A stretch of DNA of 64,000 nt from Allobosea sp. (lineage in GTDB: Bacteria > Pseudomonadota > Alphaproteobacteria > Rhizobiales > Beijerinckiaceae): contig NZ_JAFKFW010000018.1 of NCBI RefSeq assembly GCF_017308015.1, positions 1-64,000 of the forward strand, given 5' to 3'. This document shows positions 1 through 8,557 of this stretch, one piece after another. The position numbers and the translations under genes were made by a program. The stretch's first letter is position 1, and each line of letters starts with the position of its first letter. The notes under the pieces are model-generated. The model saw only the letters and a list, made by a program, of their open reading frames with translations. It did no database searches and was not told the origin of the DNA.

Positions 1-144
1 ATCCGCGGCGCGCGCTCGACCATGGAGCAGGCGCCGCTCCTGCTGCTCTGGCCCTGCGCCGTGCTGACACTCACCATCCTCGCCATGAACCTGCTCTGCG
101 ACGCGCTGCGCGACCTGCTCGATCCGCGCACCAGCGAACGCTGA
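1..144 (+). CDS. ABC transporter permease, C-terminal fragment
   Basis: Only the last 47 codons are inside the window. The reading frame enters at base 1 and stops at the TGA at 142-144. The fragment has a hydrophobic membrane segment and then the sequence LLCDALRDLLDPRTSER. The 'gDaLRDlLDPR' ending is typical of the DppC/OppC class of dipeptide/oligopeptide permeases, and the permease ending at 12885 finishes the same way (LLGDALRDASDPRSR). It therefore belongs to a second peptide/opine-type importer lying mostly to the left of the window. Its substrate cannot be judged from this piece. Confidence 0.8.
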   Translation: MRGARSTMEQAPLLLLWPCAVLTLTILAMNLLCDALRDLLDPRTSER

Positions 145-750
145 AAAACATGCCTATTGAGGAGGATAGCCTGTTGCGGCATGGCGAGCCTCGGGCAACG
201 GGCCGTGGCGCGTCGATGACGATACGGATCACGGCTTTGGCGGGCTAGTATCTGGTCGCCCGCGAGGTCGGGCTGACGACGGCCCGTCTCTGGCTTTGGG
301 CTGGCGTAGGCCGCTCCCGTCTTGTGAGGCGGATCGCTGCAATGGAAGCGATACCGGCGCATCCGCCGCTTTGGAGCGGCAGTATGACAATGTGCCGGCA
401 GCATTCAGAAATAGCTGATCGCTCGAATTTCTGAGAATTTCTGGATATTATTGGATATAACTTTTTAGAATATCGTGGATCCAAATTGGAATTTGACGCC
501 AATAGGAGGTTTGCGTGATCGTGTTCGAGGTAGCATTCGGATTCAATTGAGATTCATGTCGAAAGATTGTTCTGATAATTATATTCAGATTTACAGTATG
601 ATTGTCTCTTTCTTATCTTGGATGGCGCCTGCTGCGGAGCGAGTTCGCAATGTTTCGTCAGGTCGATAAATCCTGTCAGTCAGAATTCCTGTCTTGGTTC
701 CAGCGACTCCAGACCTGCACACTGTACTCTTCAGTTTCTAGGATTTCTCT
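145..750 (+). other. 606-base gap without a convincing gene
   Basis: No reading frame here looks like a protein; the short open stretches have no recognisable content. Bases 400-620 are clearly more AT-rich than the surroundings, so this is the probable promoter/control region for the cluster that starts at 751. It contains two short direct repeats with a 10-base period at 425-458, listed separately. I cannot assign a promoter with confidence. Confidence 0.5.
425..458. repeat. 10-base-phased direct repeats upstream of opine-type cluster
   Basis: GAATTTCTG occurs at 425-433 and again at 435-443, and GGATAT occurs at 443-448 and 453-458. Both pairs have a period of exactly ten bases, about one helical turn. 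Tandem sites spaced like this are typical of regulators that bind one face of the helix. Which protein would bind is unknown, and the distance to the gene at 751 is about 300 bases. Confidence 0.4.
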
Positions 751-1878
751 ATGATTCAAGCAGCCAGAACCTACGCCGTCATCGGCGCGACAGAGCACGC
801 ACTTGCGCTCGCGGCGGAGCTTCGTCTGGCAGGCAATCGGGTCATCGTGGCGGAGCAGGCGGTTCGCAAGGCTGCCCTGGATGCGCTGGCTGCCGCGCCC
901 GGCCTCGACGTCGACTGTCAGGTCGAGAGCGTCGTCGGCGGCAGGCAGCGTACCTTGGTCACCGGCATCGAGGTCGCCTCAGACATCACGGCGGCTGTTG
1001 AGACTGCGGAGGTGCTGATCTTCATGACGCCGCAGACGGCATATGAGGAAATCCTCGCGGCATCCGCAGGAAAACTGCGTAACGATCAGATCATTCTGCT
1101 TTGTCCGGGGGGACTCGGCGGAGCGCTGTTGATCGCGGGGATCGCGGCGAAGGCGGGCGCTCCCGATCTGCTCGTGGCCCAGACCTCGGCGATGCCGTTG
1201 GGCGGCCGCAATGCCGGCCCGAACGCGCTGCGCATCGCGAGCAAGAAGAAGACGCTACCCGTCGGCGTCTTTCCGGCTTCGCGGACGCAGGAACTGCTGG
1301 AGCGGCTCGCCGCGGACTTCCCGCAACTGCTCGCCAACGCCAATGTCCTCGAGACCGGCTTCGCCGGTGCCGCGATGGGGCTCCACCCCATCCCGATGAT
1401 CATGAATGCGGCCCGCATCGAGGCGGACGGCCCCTATATCTACGACAGCTACGAGATCACCCCGAGCATCGCCCGGGTCATCGATGCGGTCGATGCCGAA
1501 CGGCAGCAGATCCTGAAGGCGCTCGGCGCCCCGTTGACGACCTTCGCCGATATTCTGAAGCAATCCTACGACGTTCCCGGCGACAGCTTCTACGAGGTCG
1601 TTCACGCCGTGCCCGGCTACAAGCAGGTCAAGAGTCCCCCGGATCTGCGTTACCGCTATCTCAGCGAGGACATTCCCACTCAGCTCGTCCCGGCCGTCGC
1701 GCTGGCGCGGGCGCTGGGCGTCGCGACACTGATGCTCGACGCGACCGTGAACTACACCAACGCGATGCATGGCTGCGATTACTGGCAGAGCGGCTGGAAC
1801 CTCGAGAAGCTCGGTCTGGACGGGCTCGATGCGGCCGGCATCGCCAAGCTCCTTGCAAGCGGCTTCGGTGCGCGCTGA
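751..1878 (+). CDS. octopine/nopaline dehydrogenase family protein
   Basis: The 375-residue protein has an N-terminal Rossmann fold (residues about 5-160) and a C-terminal octopine-dehydrogenase-like domain. The C-terminal domain carries GLHPIPMIMNAARIE near residue 210 and the TPSIARVIDAVDAER block near residue 235, both typical of the family. Such enzymes interconvert an opine (N-carboxyalkyl amino acid) with an amino acid and a 2-oxo acid using NAD(P)H. The glycine-rich loop is unusual: VIGATEHALA instead of GxGxxG/A. It is the first gene of a cluster with FAD-linked oxidases and a peptide-type ABC importer, so a catabolic role on an opine-like compound is likely. The exact substrate is not known. 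Confidence 0.8.
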   Translation: MIQAARTYAVIGATEHALALAAELRLAGNRVIVAEQAVRKAALDALAAAPGLDVDCQVESVVGGRQRTLVTGIEVASDITAAVETAEVLIFMTPQTAYEEILAASAGKLRNDQIILLCPGGLGGALLIAGIAAKAGAPDLLVAQTSAMPLGGRNAGPNALRIASKKKTLPVGVFPASRTQELLERLAADFPQLLANANVLETGFAGAAMGLHPIPMIMNAARIEADGPYIYDSYEITPSIARVIDAVDAERQQILKALGAPLTTFADILKQSYDVPGDSFYEVVHAVPGYKQVKSPPDLRYRYLSEDIPTQLVPAVALARALGVATLMLDATVNYTNAMHGCDYWQSGWNLEKLGLDGLDAAGIAKLLASGFGAR

Positions 1879-1898
1879 GCGCAATCCTCCCTGACCAG

Positions 1899-3050
1899 AT
1901 GGGCCACCCAGCCGTGAACATTGTCGTGATAGGTGCCGGTATTATCGGCGCGAATGTCGCCTTCCGGCTTGCCGAAGGCGGGGCGAGCGTCACCGTCGTC
2001 GAGGCCGCGCGGGTCGGCGACGGCACCTCGGCGAGGAGCTTCGCCTGGACGAATGCTCATCGCAAGACGCCGCGCGCCTATTACGACCTGAACATTGGCG
2101 GCATGCGGGCCCATCGCGACTTGCGCGAAAGATTTCCGCAGGGCGGTTGGTGGCATGGCGCTGGTACCGTCGAATGGGCTGCGCCCGGCGAGGATCGCGA
2201 CGTCTTTAACGATCGCATCGAACGCCTGCGCGACTGGGGCTACGCGGCGGAGATCATCGACCGCGCGCGGCTGCGGGAGATCGAGCCTGATATCGATCCG
2301 GCCGCCGTGGGCGAGGCGCCGATCGGCTTCTTCCCCGACGAGGGCTGGGTCGATCCGGTCCTGATCACCCATACGCTCCTGCGCGAGGCCGTGCGGCTGG
2401 GCGCCACGCTGCTGACGGAGCAGGGTCCGGCGAGGCTCGTCGTCCGCGGTGACAAGGCTGTCGGCGTCGCCTGCGCGGCAGGTGAGATTCCAGCCGACCT
2501 CGTCGTGAACTGCACCGGGTGCTGGTCGAATTCGGTCACGGACGAGCAACGCCTTCAGGTCCCGCTGGCGCCGACCTCCGGCATGCTCGCCTATACGGCT
2601 CCGGTCGCCGCCAATCTTCGCACGGTCGTGATGGCCGCACAGTGCCACATGCGGGCGGACGGGGCAGGGCGCATCGTAATCCGCCAGGATCACTATGATC
2701 GCACCATCCTCCCGGGAACCCCTGCCGACGTTGCTTGCCGGGAGGCGGACGGCCTGGTCGGGATTGCGGCGCAGGTCGTGCCGTCGATCGGCCGGGCGAA
2801 GGTCGAGGCGGTCCGCATCGGTGTCCGGGCGCTGCCGGCCGACGGCAAGCCGGCGATCGGCCCGATCGGAGATCTGGCGGGCTACTATGTCGCCGTGACG
2901 CATAGCGGCGTCACGCTCGCTCCCTTCCTGGGCGAATTGATCGCGGACGAAATCCTGTCCGGCAAGGAACGTAATGAACTCGCCACGTTCAGGCCTGACC
3001 GGTTTCGCCAGGAGAATGCGCCGGCGGCCGTTGCCTGGCGAGAGGATTGA
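1899..3050 (+). CDS. DadA-type FAD-dependent oxidoreductase
   Basis: A 383-residue flavoprotein of the D-amino-acid/glycine oxidase (DAO) superfamily. It starts with VVIGAGIIGANVAFRLAEGG, an ADP-binding beta-alpha-beta fold for FAD, and ends with the family's ALPADGKPAIGPIG and YVAVTHSGVTLAP blocks, near residues 310-345. Such enzymes oxidise a secondary or primary amine on an amino acid and pass electrons to a quinone, to another subunit or to oxygen. I chose the ATG at 1899, 20 bases after the preceding stop; a GTG at 1914 is also possible. The gene lies between the opine dehydrogenase and the solute-binding protein in one transcription direction, which suggests a joint role in degrading an imported N-substituted amino acid. 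Confidence 0.85.
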   Translation: MGHPAVNIVVIGAGIIGANVAFRLAEGGASVTVVEAARVGDGTSARSFAWTNAHRKTPRAYYDLNIGGMRAHRDLRERFPQGGWWHGAGTVEWAAPGEDRDVFNDRIERLRDWGYAAEIIDRARLREIEPDIDPAAVGEAPIGFFPDEGWVDPVLITHTLLREAVRLGATLLTEQGPARLVVRGDKAVGVACAAGEIPADLVVNCTGCWSNSVTDEQRLQVPLAPTSGMLAYTAPVAANLRTVVMAAQCHMRADGAGRIVIRQDHYDRTILPGTPADVACREADGLVGIAAQVVPSIGRAKVEAVRIGVRALPADGKPAIGPIGDLAGYYVAVTHSGVTLAPFLGELIADEILSGKERNELATFRPDRFRQENAPAAVAWRED

Positions 3051-3201
3051 TCTGGGTGAGACGTACCCTGTCGCCGGGATATTGCTTGGGCGGCAGGCTA
3101 TAACCAATAGGAATAGGGTTGCGGTGATTTCGACTTGGACATCTCCAAGCTGCGCCCGTCATCATTCAGAGCAGAATAATACCATCTTGGAGGATGAGAA
3201 T

Positions 3202-4752
3202 ATGATCAAGGCTGCGTTGCGGCTCTCCTGCCTGGCATTCACCGTTTGCCTGCCAGCACTGGCTACGGCACAGGAGGTGGTGCTGAGGGCGAGTTCGGGA
3301 GCCGGTGACGTGTCGACGCTGGATGCCCATCGCGCCAGCGCCACAAGCGACAAGGCCATGGTTGGCTGGATCTATAACGGCCTCGTCCGCTTCAAGCCCG
3401 GCAGCGCCGATCCCAAGGATCTCGAGGCCGACCTGGCGGAGCGCTGGGAGCGCAGCGCGGATGGCAAGGTCTGGACCTTCTACCTGCGCAAGGGCGTGAA
3501 ATTCCACGGCACCTGGGGCGAGATGAACGCGGATGACGTGGTCTACTCGCTGACCCGGTCGGGCGATCCCAAGCGCTCCACTTTCGCGAACGACTTTCGC
3601 GCCATCGAGAAGATCGAGAAGGTCGACGACTACACCGTTCGCGTCTCGCTGAAGTATCCCGACGTCAACTTCCTCGGTCGCGTTTCGAACTACCATGGCG
3701 GCAACATCGTGAGCCGCAAGGCCGCCGAGGAGCTCGGCGACAAGTTCGGCGCCAATCCGGTCGGCACCGGCCCGTTCCAGTTCGTCGACATGGTGACGCA
3801 GCAATATGTGAAGCTTGCCGCCCACAAGGACTATTTCCGCGGCAAGCCCAAGATCGACACCATCCTGGCCCGCGCCATCGCGTCCGACAGCGCCCGCGAG
3901 CTTGCTTTCAGCTCCGGTGAGATCGATCTGATGTACGGCAAGCGCGAGCAGCGCTGGGTCGACAACGCCCGCAAGCGCGGCGGCTTCAACGTCGATGTTT
4001 TCGCGCCTGGCGAGTTCCGCACGCTGAGCCTGAACCGGACCATGCCGCCGCTGGACAATGTGAAGGTCCGCCAGGCGGTGGCGGCAGCCATCAATGTCGA
4101 CGATCTCGTCCGCTTCGTCGGCAAGGATGTCGGTCCCAAGGGCTGCTCGGTGGTGCCTCCCGGCTATCTCGGCGAGGATTGCTCGGCCGCCTACAAGTTC
4201 GACCTGGCCAGGTCGAAGGCCCTGTTGGCAGAGGCGGGGTTCAAGGACGGTTTCACGATCAAGTCTATCGTCTCGAACATCTCGGCCCAGCAGCCCTTCA
4301 TGGAGATTATCCAGTCGCAACTGGCCAAGGTCGGGATCAAGCTGGACATGCAGGTCGTCGACCACGCCACCTATCAGGCCCAGTCGCGCAAGGACCTGAG
4401 CGGCATGATCTTCTACGGTGCGGCCCGCTTCCCGATCGCCGATACCTATTTGTCGGAATTCTTCCACTCGCGCGCGATCGTCGGCACGCCCACCGGCGTC
4501 ACGAATTTCTCGCACTGTTCCGTGGCGGATGCCGAGATCGACGCTGCCCGCATCGAGGCCGATCCGGCCAAGCAGCTCGCTCTCTGGAAGGAGGCCCAGC
4601 GCAAGATCATGGAGGATGTCTGCGCCATCCCGCTGTTCGAGTTGCGCCAGGTCTGGGCGCATAGCGACCGCCTCGATTTCGGTTACGAGCTCAAGGGCGC
4701 GATGAACCTCGCCCCGCCGATCACCGAGCTCACGACCGTCAAGGCGAAGTGA
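3202..4752 (+). CDS. ABC transporter solute-binding protein, family 5 (peptide/opine type)
   Basis: A 516-residue periplasmic binding protein of the SBP_bac_5 (DppA/OppA) family. The first 23 residues form a Sec signal peptide, with likely cleavage after ATA before QEVVLRA. The mature part has typical blocks: DADLAERWERS-like sequence, VKFHGTWGEMNADDVVYSLTR near residue 100 and GTGPFQF near residue 188. The start ATG has a GGAGG ribosome-binding site at 3189-3193. It would deliver substrate to the permeases encoded at 11084-12885. Some members bind opines or amino-acid conjugates rather than peptides, and the surrounding oxidoreductases favour that here. Confidence 0.88.
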   Translation: MIKAALRLSCLAFTVCLPALATAQEVVLRASSGAGDVSTLDAHRASATSDKAMVGWIYNGLVRFKPGSADPKDLEADLAERWERSADGKVWTFYLRKGVKFHGTWGEMNADDVVYSLTRSGDPKRSTFANDFRAIEKIEKVDDYTVRVSLKYPDVNFLGRVSNYHGGNIVSRKAAEELGDKFGANPVGTGPFQFVDMVTQQYVKLAAHKDYFRGKPKIDTILARAIASDSARELAFSSGEIDLMYGKREQRWVDNARKRGGFNVDVFAPGEFRTLSLNRTMPPLDNVKVRQAVAAAINVDDLVRFVGKDVGPKGCSVVPPGYLGEDCSAAYKFDLARSKALLAEAGFKDGFTIKSIVSNISAQQPFMEIIQSQLAKVGIKLDMQVVDHATYQAQSRKDLSGMIFYGAARFPIADTYLSEFFHSRAIVGTPTGVTNFSHCSVADAEIDAARIEADPAKQLALWKEAQRKIMEDVCAIPLFELRQVWAHSDRLDFGYELKGAMNLAPPITELTTVKAK

Positions 4753-4772
4753 GCCTGGTCGGGCACCGATCG

Positions 4773-6131
4773 ATGACCACCACGATCGAGGCGCTCGCAG
4801 CCCATGTTCATGCGGCGCGCGCGGCGCCGCTCGCGGCGGAAGCGCGCGAGGCTGCCTTGCGGTGTGTTCTCGATCTCGTCGCAGCGGCCGCCTCCGGCGT
4901 CGATGCGCCGGGACCGTGCGCCGCACGTAGTGCCGCGCGCGAGCTGCACGGAACAGGCGACTATTCGATGTGGTTCACCGGGGAGCGGTCCAGTCTCCTC
5001 GGGGCCGTCTGGGCGAACTGCGCCGCCGCGGCGGCGCTCGATATCGACGACGGGCACAGGATCGCCCGAGGCCACCCCGGTGCCGCGATCATTCCCGCGG
5101 CCTTCGCCGTCGCCCAGCAGGTCGGCGCTTCGGCCGATGATCTGCTGAAGGCGATCGTCGTCGGCTATGAGGTGGGAGTCGCGGTCGGTGCCGCGCGGCG
5201 CTTCTATGCCAATACCGGCATGTGGTCAGGCTACGGCGTCGTCGCAGCGGCCGGGCTGTTGAAGGGTACGCCCCCGGAGCAACTTGCCCACGCCTTCGCC
5301 ATTGCGGGCGCCAGCGCGCCGAACCAGCTCCATGCCGGGGCAGGGCCTGCCTTTCCGGCGCTGGAGGGGACTGATGTCAAGGAAGGCATCCCGTGGTCTG
5401 GTGTAACGGCTGTCTCCGCCCTCGCACTCGCCGAGAACGGTCATAGCGGTCCGCTTGCCTTGCTCGATACGGACACCCATTTCCGCAGCGCGGAAATCGT
5501 CGCCGGGCTGGGCGACAAACTCTACATTGCCCGCGGCTATTTCAAATTTCTCTGCTGCTGCAGGCATGTACATGCGCCGGTGGAGGCACTGCTCGAACTG
5601 ATGTCCCGGCACGGCATCGCAGCCGGCGCGATCGAGGCGATCGAGGTCGACAGCTATAGCGGCGCGCTGAGGCTGACCAACCGCCCGGACCCCGAAGGGT
5701 TCACGGAGATCCAGTTCAGCATTCCCTATTGCCTGGGGCTGGTCGCTCTGCATGGCCGCGAGGCATTGCTGCCGCTCACCGGGGTTTTCGTCGAGCGGCC
5801 GGAGATCGTCGCCATCGCGCGCAAGGTTTCGCTGCGGCTCGATCCTGAGATCGAGGCTCGTTTCCCCGCGGAAACGCTGACCCGGGTGACCGTCGAGGCC
5901 GGCGGACAGCGCCATGTCTCCGAGATCACCGGGCCGCGCGGCGAGGCGAGCGCTCCGCCTTCCTGGCAGGAGCTTGAGGAGAAGCTGCGTATCGTCACGC
6001 GCCGCACTGCCGGGGATACGCAGCAAAACCGGCTTCTCGGTGCGGTCGACGGGCTGCGCCGGGGTGACCTTGGCGCACTGGTCGCTGCCTTCCGCGAATT
6101 GCGGCTGGGCGGAGCGGCGCCGCCAGCCTGA
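4773..6131 (+). CDS. MmgE/PrpD family protein
   Basis: A protein of about 452 residues in the MmgE/PrpD family, which includes 2-methylcitrate dehydratase and several dehydratases or epimerase-like enzymes of unknown substrate. Family features include LDIDDGHRIARGHPGAAIIPAA near residue 85 and FKFLCCCRHVHAP near residue 260 (family form FKxYPxCRxxH). The gene could also start at GTG 4749, which overlaps the stop codon of the binding protein gene; the ATG at 4773 gives a more typical N-terminus (MTTTIEALAAHV). Translational coupling to the transporter gene implies a common pathway. The reaction here is unknown. Confidence 0.8.
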   Translation: MTTTIEALAAHVHAARAAPLAAEAREAALRCVLDLVAAAASGVDAPGPCAARSAARELHGTGDYSMWFTGERSSLLGAVWANCAAAAALDIDDGHRIARGHPGAAIIPAAFAVAQQVGASADDLLKAIVVGYEVGVAVGAARRFYANTGMWSGYGVVAAAGLLKGTPPEQLAHAFAIAGASAPNQLHAGAGPAFPALEGTDVKEGIPWSGVTAVSALALAENGHSGPLALLDTDTHFRSAEIVAGLGDKLYIARGYFKFLCCCRHVHAPVEALLELMSRHGIAAGAIEAIEVDSYSGALRLTNRPDPEGFTEIQFSIPYCLGLVALHGREALLPLTGVFVERPEIVAIARKVSLRLDPEIEARFPAETLTRVTVEAGGQRHVSEITGPRGEASAPPSWQELEEKLRIVTRRTAGDTQQNRLLGAVDGLRRGDLGALVAAFRELRLGGAAPPA

Positions 6132-6153
6132 CGGGCCGGCAGGCCACCTCGCT

Positions 6154-7071
6154 TCAATCCATCGCGGGCATGCTGTGGGAAATTTCCGCTGCGACCTCGC
6201 GGGCGGCTTCCAGGAATGCATCGACGAGCCGGGCATTCCGGCTGTCGCGGACGCGGCAGAGATAGAAGTCGAGCTGGATCGCCGGCTCGAAACGGCGGAT
6301 CGCCAGCTTGTCGCGCAGGCCGCCGACGATCAGCGGATGCACGAGCGAGACGCCGGCACCGGCGGCAACGAATTCGCACAAGGTCGGCGAGACGTTCACC
6401 ACCATGACCGTATTGGGGACCACGCCATGTGCTTTGAGCGTGGCGTAGGTACGCAGGCTGGTGTGGCTCTCCGGGTCGAAGGAAATGAATGGCTGGCCGA
6501 TCAGATCCTCCGGCCGAATCACGGACTTTGCCGCGAGAGGATGATCGAGCGGCGCGATGAAGACGACGGGATGGCCCATCATCGGCTCAGTGTCGGTATA
6601 GGGGTTGTCGATCGGCGCGATCACCAGGCCGACATCGAGCTTTCGGTCCACGATCCCTTCCGTGATCCATTGTGAACTGCGCGACTGGATGGAGCAGAAC
6701 ACGCCCGGCTGCCGCGCGAGAAATGCCGTCGTCGAGCGCTCGATGAAGGAGCCGGAAAGGGCCGGCATCACGCCGATGAGCAGGCGGCCCTGCTCGTCGC
6801 GGCGGATGGTCTCGACCGCGTTCTCCACCTGGCGGAGGCCGGCGAAGATGCGATCGACCTCGCTGTAGAGTCGCATGCCATTGGGTGTCGGCGCGAGGCG
6901 GCCCTTTACGCGTTCGAACAGGCGCAGGCCCGTGTCTTCCTCAAGATGCGCGACCAGCTTGCTGATCGCAGGCTGGGAGACGTTCATCACTTCGGCGGCG
7001 CGGCTCACCGTGCCGTGCTCGATCACGGCCTTGAAGGCTTCCACTTGGCGGAGATTGAGCTGGCGCACCAT
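6154..7071 (-). CDS. LysR family transcriptional regulator
   Basis: A 305-residue LysR-type regulator. The N-terminal winged helix (residues 1-60) contains FKAVIEHGTVSRAAEVMNVS and QPAISKLVAHLEEDTG, the classical LysR recognition region. The remaining part is the periplasmic-binding-protein-like effector domain. It is transcribed away from the oxidase operon beginning at 7162. The 90-base intergenic region (7072-7161) is AT-rich and would hold its binding site and both promoters. By position it probably controls the opine/amino acid degradation genes in response to their substrate. Confidence 0.88.
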   Translation of the reverse strand: MVRQLNLRQVEAFKAVIEHGTVSRAAEVMNVSQPAISKLVAHLEEDTGLRLFERVKGRLAPTPNGMRLYSEVDRIFAGLRQVENAVETIRRDEQGRLLIGVMPALSGSFIERSTTAFLARQPGVFCSIQSRSSQWITEGIVDRKLDVGLVIAPIDNPYTDTEPMMGHPVVFIAPLDHPLAAKSVIRPEDLIGQPFISFDPESHTSLRTYATLKAHGVVPNTVMVVNVSPTLCEFVAAGAGVSLVHPLIVGGLRDKLAIRRFEPAIQLDFYLCRVRDSRNARLVDAFLEAAREVAAEISHSMPAMD

Positions 7072-7161
7072 CTCATAACCTTTTGGAATAGAGTATAGAG
7101 AAATTCGACTTTGACGAAATGGCGATTAAGGCTCTAGCTGCGTTTGAGCAAGGGAAATCGC

Positions 7162-8280
7162 ATGCGTCCGGACATCATCGTCATCGGGGGAGGGACTGTC
7201 GGCGCCGCGATCGCCTATGGCCTCACCGGCCTGAAGCAGAGCGTCTTGCTGCTCGACGGCAGCGACGGGGACTATCGCGCCGCGCAGGCAAATTTCGGGC
7301 TGGTCTGGCTGCAGGGCAAGGGCATGGGCCTGCCCGCCTACCAGACGCTGACTCGCGCCAGTGTCGACCTCTGGCGCGACTTCGCCACCGAGGTAGAGGG
7401 CCTCTGCGGGGCGGACCTCGCTTACGAGAACAAGGGCGGCATCGTCTTCTGCATGGGCGAGGACGGCTTCGAGAACCGCCGCGCCCAGCTGCAGCGGCTC
7501 CATAACCAGTGGGATGGCGGCGAGCCCGACTGGGAGATGATCGACCGGGCCGCACTCGAAAGGCTTCTGCCCAAGGCGCGGCTGGGCAAGGCGGTGTCCG
7601 GGGCAAGCTTCGGCCGCCTGGATGGTCATGCCAATCCTCTCCGCCTTCTGATGGCGCTGCATGAGGCGATCGTCCGCCAGGGGGGCGTCGTGCGCAGCAA
7701 TGCGACGGTCCGCAAGATCGAGCGCGCCGGGGCGGATTTCCGCCTGCTGCTCGATGGGGACGAGTTGGTCGCACCGCGCATCGTCATCGCGGCCGGACTG
7801 GGCTCCGCCGCGCTCGCCGCGCAAGTCGGGCTCGACGTGCCGTTGCGTCCGCAGCGGGGCCAGGTGCTGGTGACGGAGCGGTTCGAGCCGTTCCTGCCGC
7901 TGCCGGCGAGCGGGCTGCGCCAGACGGGCGAGGGCACCGTCATGATCGGCGCCACACAGGAAGAGACCGGTTTCGACCTCTCCACGACCAGCGATGCCGC
8001 CGCGCGGCTCAGCCGCAAGACCGTGGACATCATGCCCGCTCTCGCCGGCGCCAAGCTCGTGCGCCAATGGGCGGGCTTACGCGTCATGACGCCCGACAGC
8101 TACCCGATCTACGCGCAGTCGCAGACGCATCCGGGCGCCTTCGTCGCGCTCTGCCATTCCGGCGTGACGCTGGCGGCCATTCATGCACGCGAACTCGCCC
8201 GCGCGATCCGCGACGGCGAGCTGCCCGACTTCCTGACTCCCTTCCACCAGAGACGTTTCGATGTTCCGAAAGCTGCATGA
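7162..8280 (+). CDS. FAD-dependent oxidoreductase (opine-oxidase/HcnC-like subunit)
   Basis: A 372-residue DAO-superfamily flavoprotein starting MRPDIIVIGGGTVGAA, with the FAD-binding glycines in place. C-terminal blocks include RQWAGLRVMTPDSYPIYA and FVALCHSGVTLAAIHARELA. The ATG at 7162 follows an AAGGGA ribosome-binding site, which is better than the upstream TTG at 7144. It is followed with overlaps by a small [2Fe-2S] protein and a large FAD/BFD protein. This is the organisation of multi-subunit opine oxidases, hydrogen cyanide synthases (HcnABC) and D-hydroxyproline dehydrogenases. The subunit probably carries the amine-oxidising site; the substrate is inferred only. Confidence 0.85.
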   Translation: MRPDIIVIGGGTVGAAIAYGLTGLKQSVLLLDGSDGDYRAAQANFGLVWLQGKGMGLPAYQTLTRASVDLWRDFATEVEGLCGADLAYENKGGIVFCMGEDGFENRRAQLQRLHNQWDGGEPDWEMIDRAALERLLPKARLGKAVSGASFGRLDGHANPLRLLMALHEAIVRQGGVVRSNATVRKIERAGADFRLLLDGDELVAPRIVIAAGLGSAALAAQVGLDVPLRPQRGQVLVTERFEPFLPLPASGLRQTGEGTVMIGATQEETGFDLSTTSDAAARLSRKTVDIMPALAGAKLVRQWAGLRVMTPDSYPIYAQSQTHPGAFVALCHSGVTLAAIHARELARAIRDGELPDFLTPFHQRRFDVPKAA

Positions 8281-8557
8281 TCCCGGCCCGTCGGCCGTGA
8301 CGGTCCTGATCGACGGCAAGGCTGTCTCGGCCGAGGCCGGCGAGAACCTCGCGGCGCTCCTGCTGCGGCAGCCCGAGGGCTGGAACCGGACCTCGACGGT
8401 GTCGCAGTCGCCGCGGGCGCCCTATTGCATGATGGGCGTATGCTTCGAATGCCTGGCCGAGGTCGACGGCGTGGGTTCGGTGCAGACCTGCCTCACCACG
8501 GTGCGCGACGGCATGCGCGTGTCGCGTCAGCTCGGACGTCGGATGCTGTCGGCATGA
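8261..8557 (+). CDS. (2Fe-2S)-binding small subunit of multi-subunit dehydrogenase (HcnA-like)
   Basis: A 98-residue ferredoxin-like protein. Its cysteines C56, C61, C64 and C77 match the pattern of the HcnA/SoxA-small-subunit class (YCMMGVCFEC, then QTC), which holds a [2Fe-2S] cluster. The gene overlaps the preceding flavoprotein gene by 20 bases and the following one by 4 bases (ATGA), so the three are translated together. Its likely job is moving electrons between the flavin sites of the two larger subunits. Confidence 0.87.
   Translation: MFRKLHDPGPSAVTVLIDGKAVSAEAGENLAALLLRQPEGWNRTSTVSQSPRAPYCMMGVCFECLAEVDGVGSVQTCLTTVRDGMRVSRQLGRRMLSA

Noticed and set aside
3166-4926. Long minus-strand open frame (586 codons) opposite the solute-binding protein gene
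   Set aside because: It is the antisense image of a well-supported gene with signal peptide and family motifs; its translation is Arg/Leu-rich without any domain.
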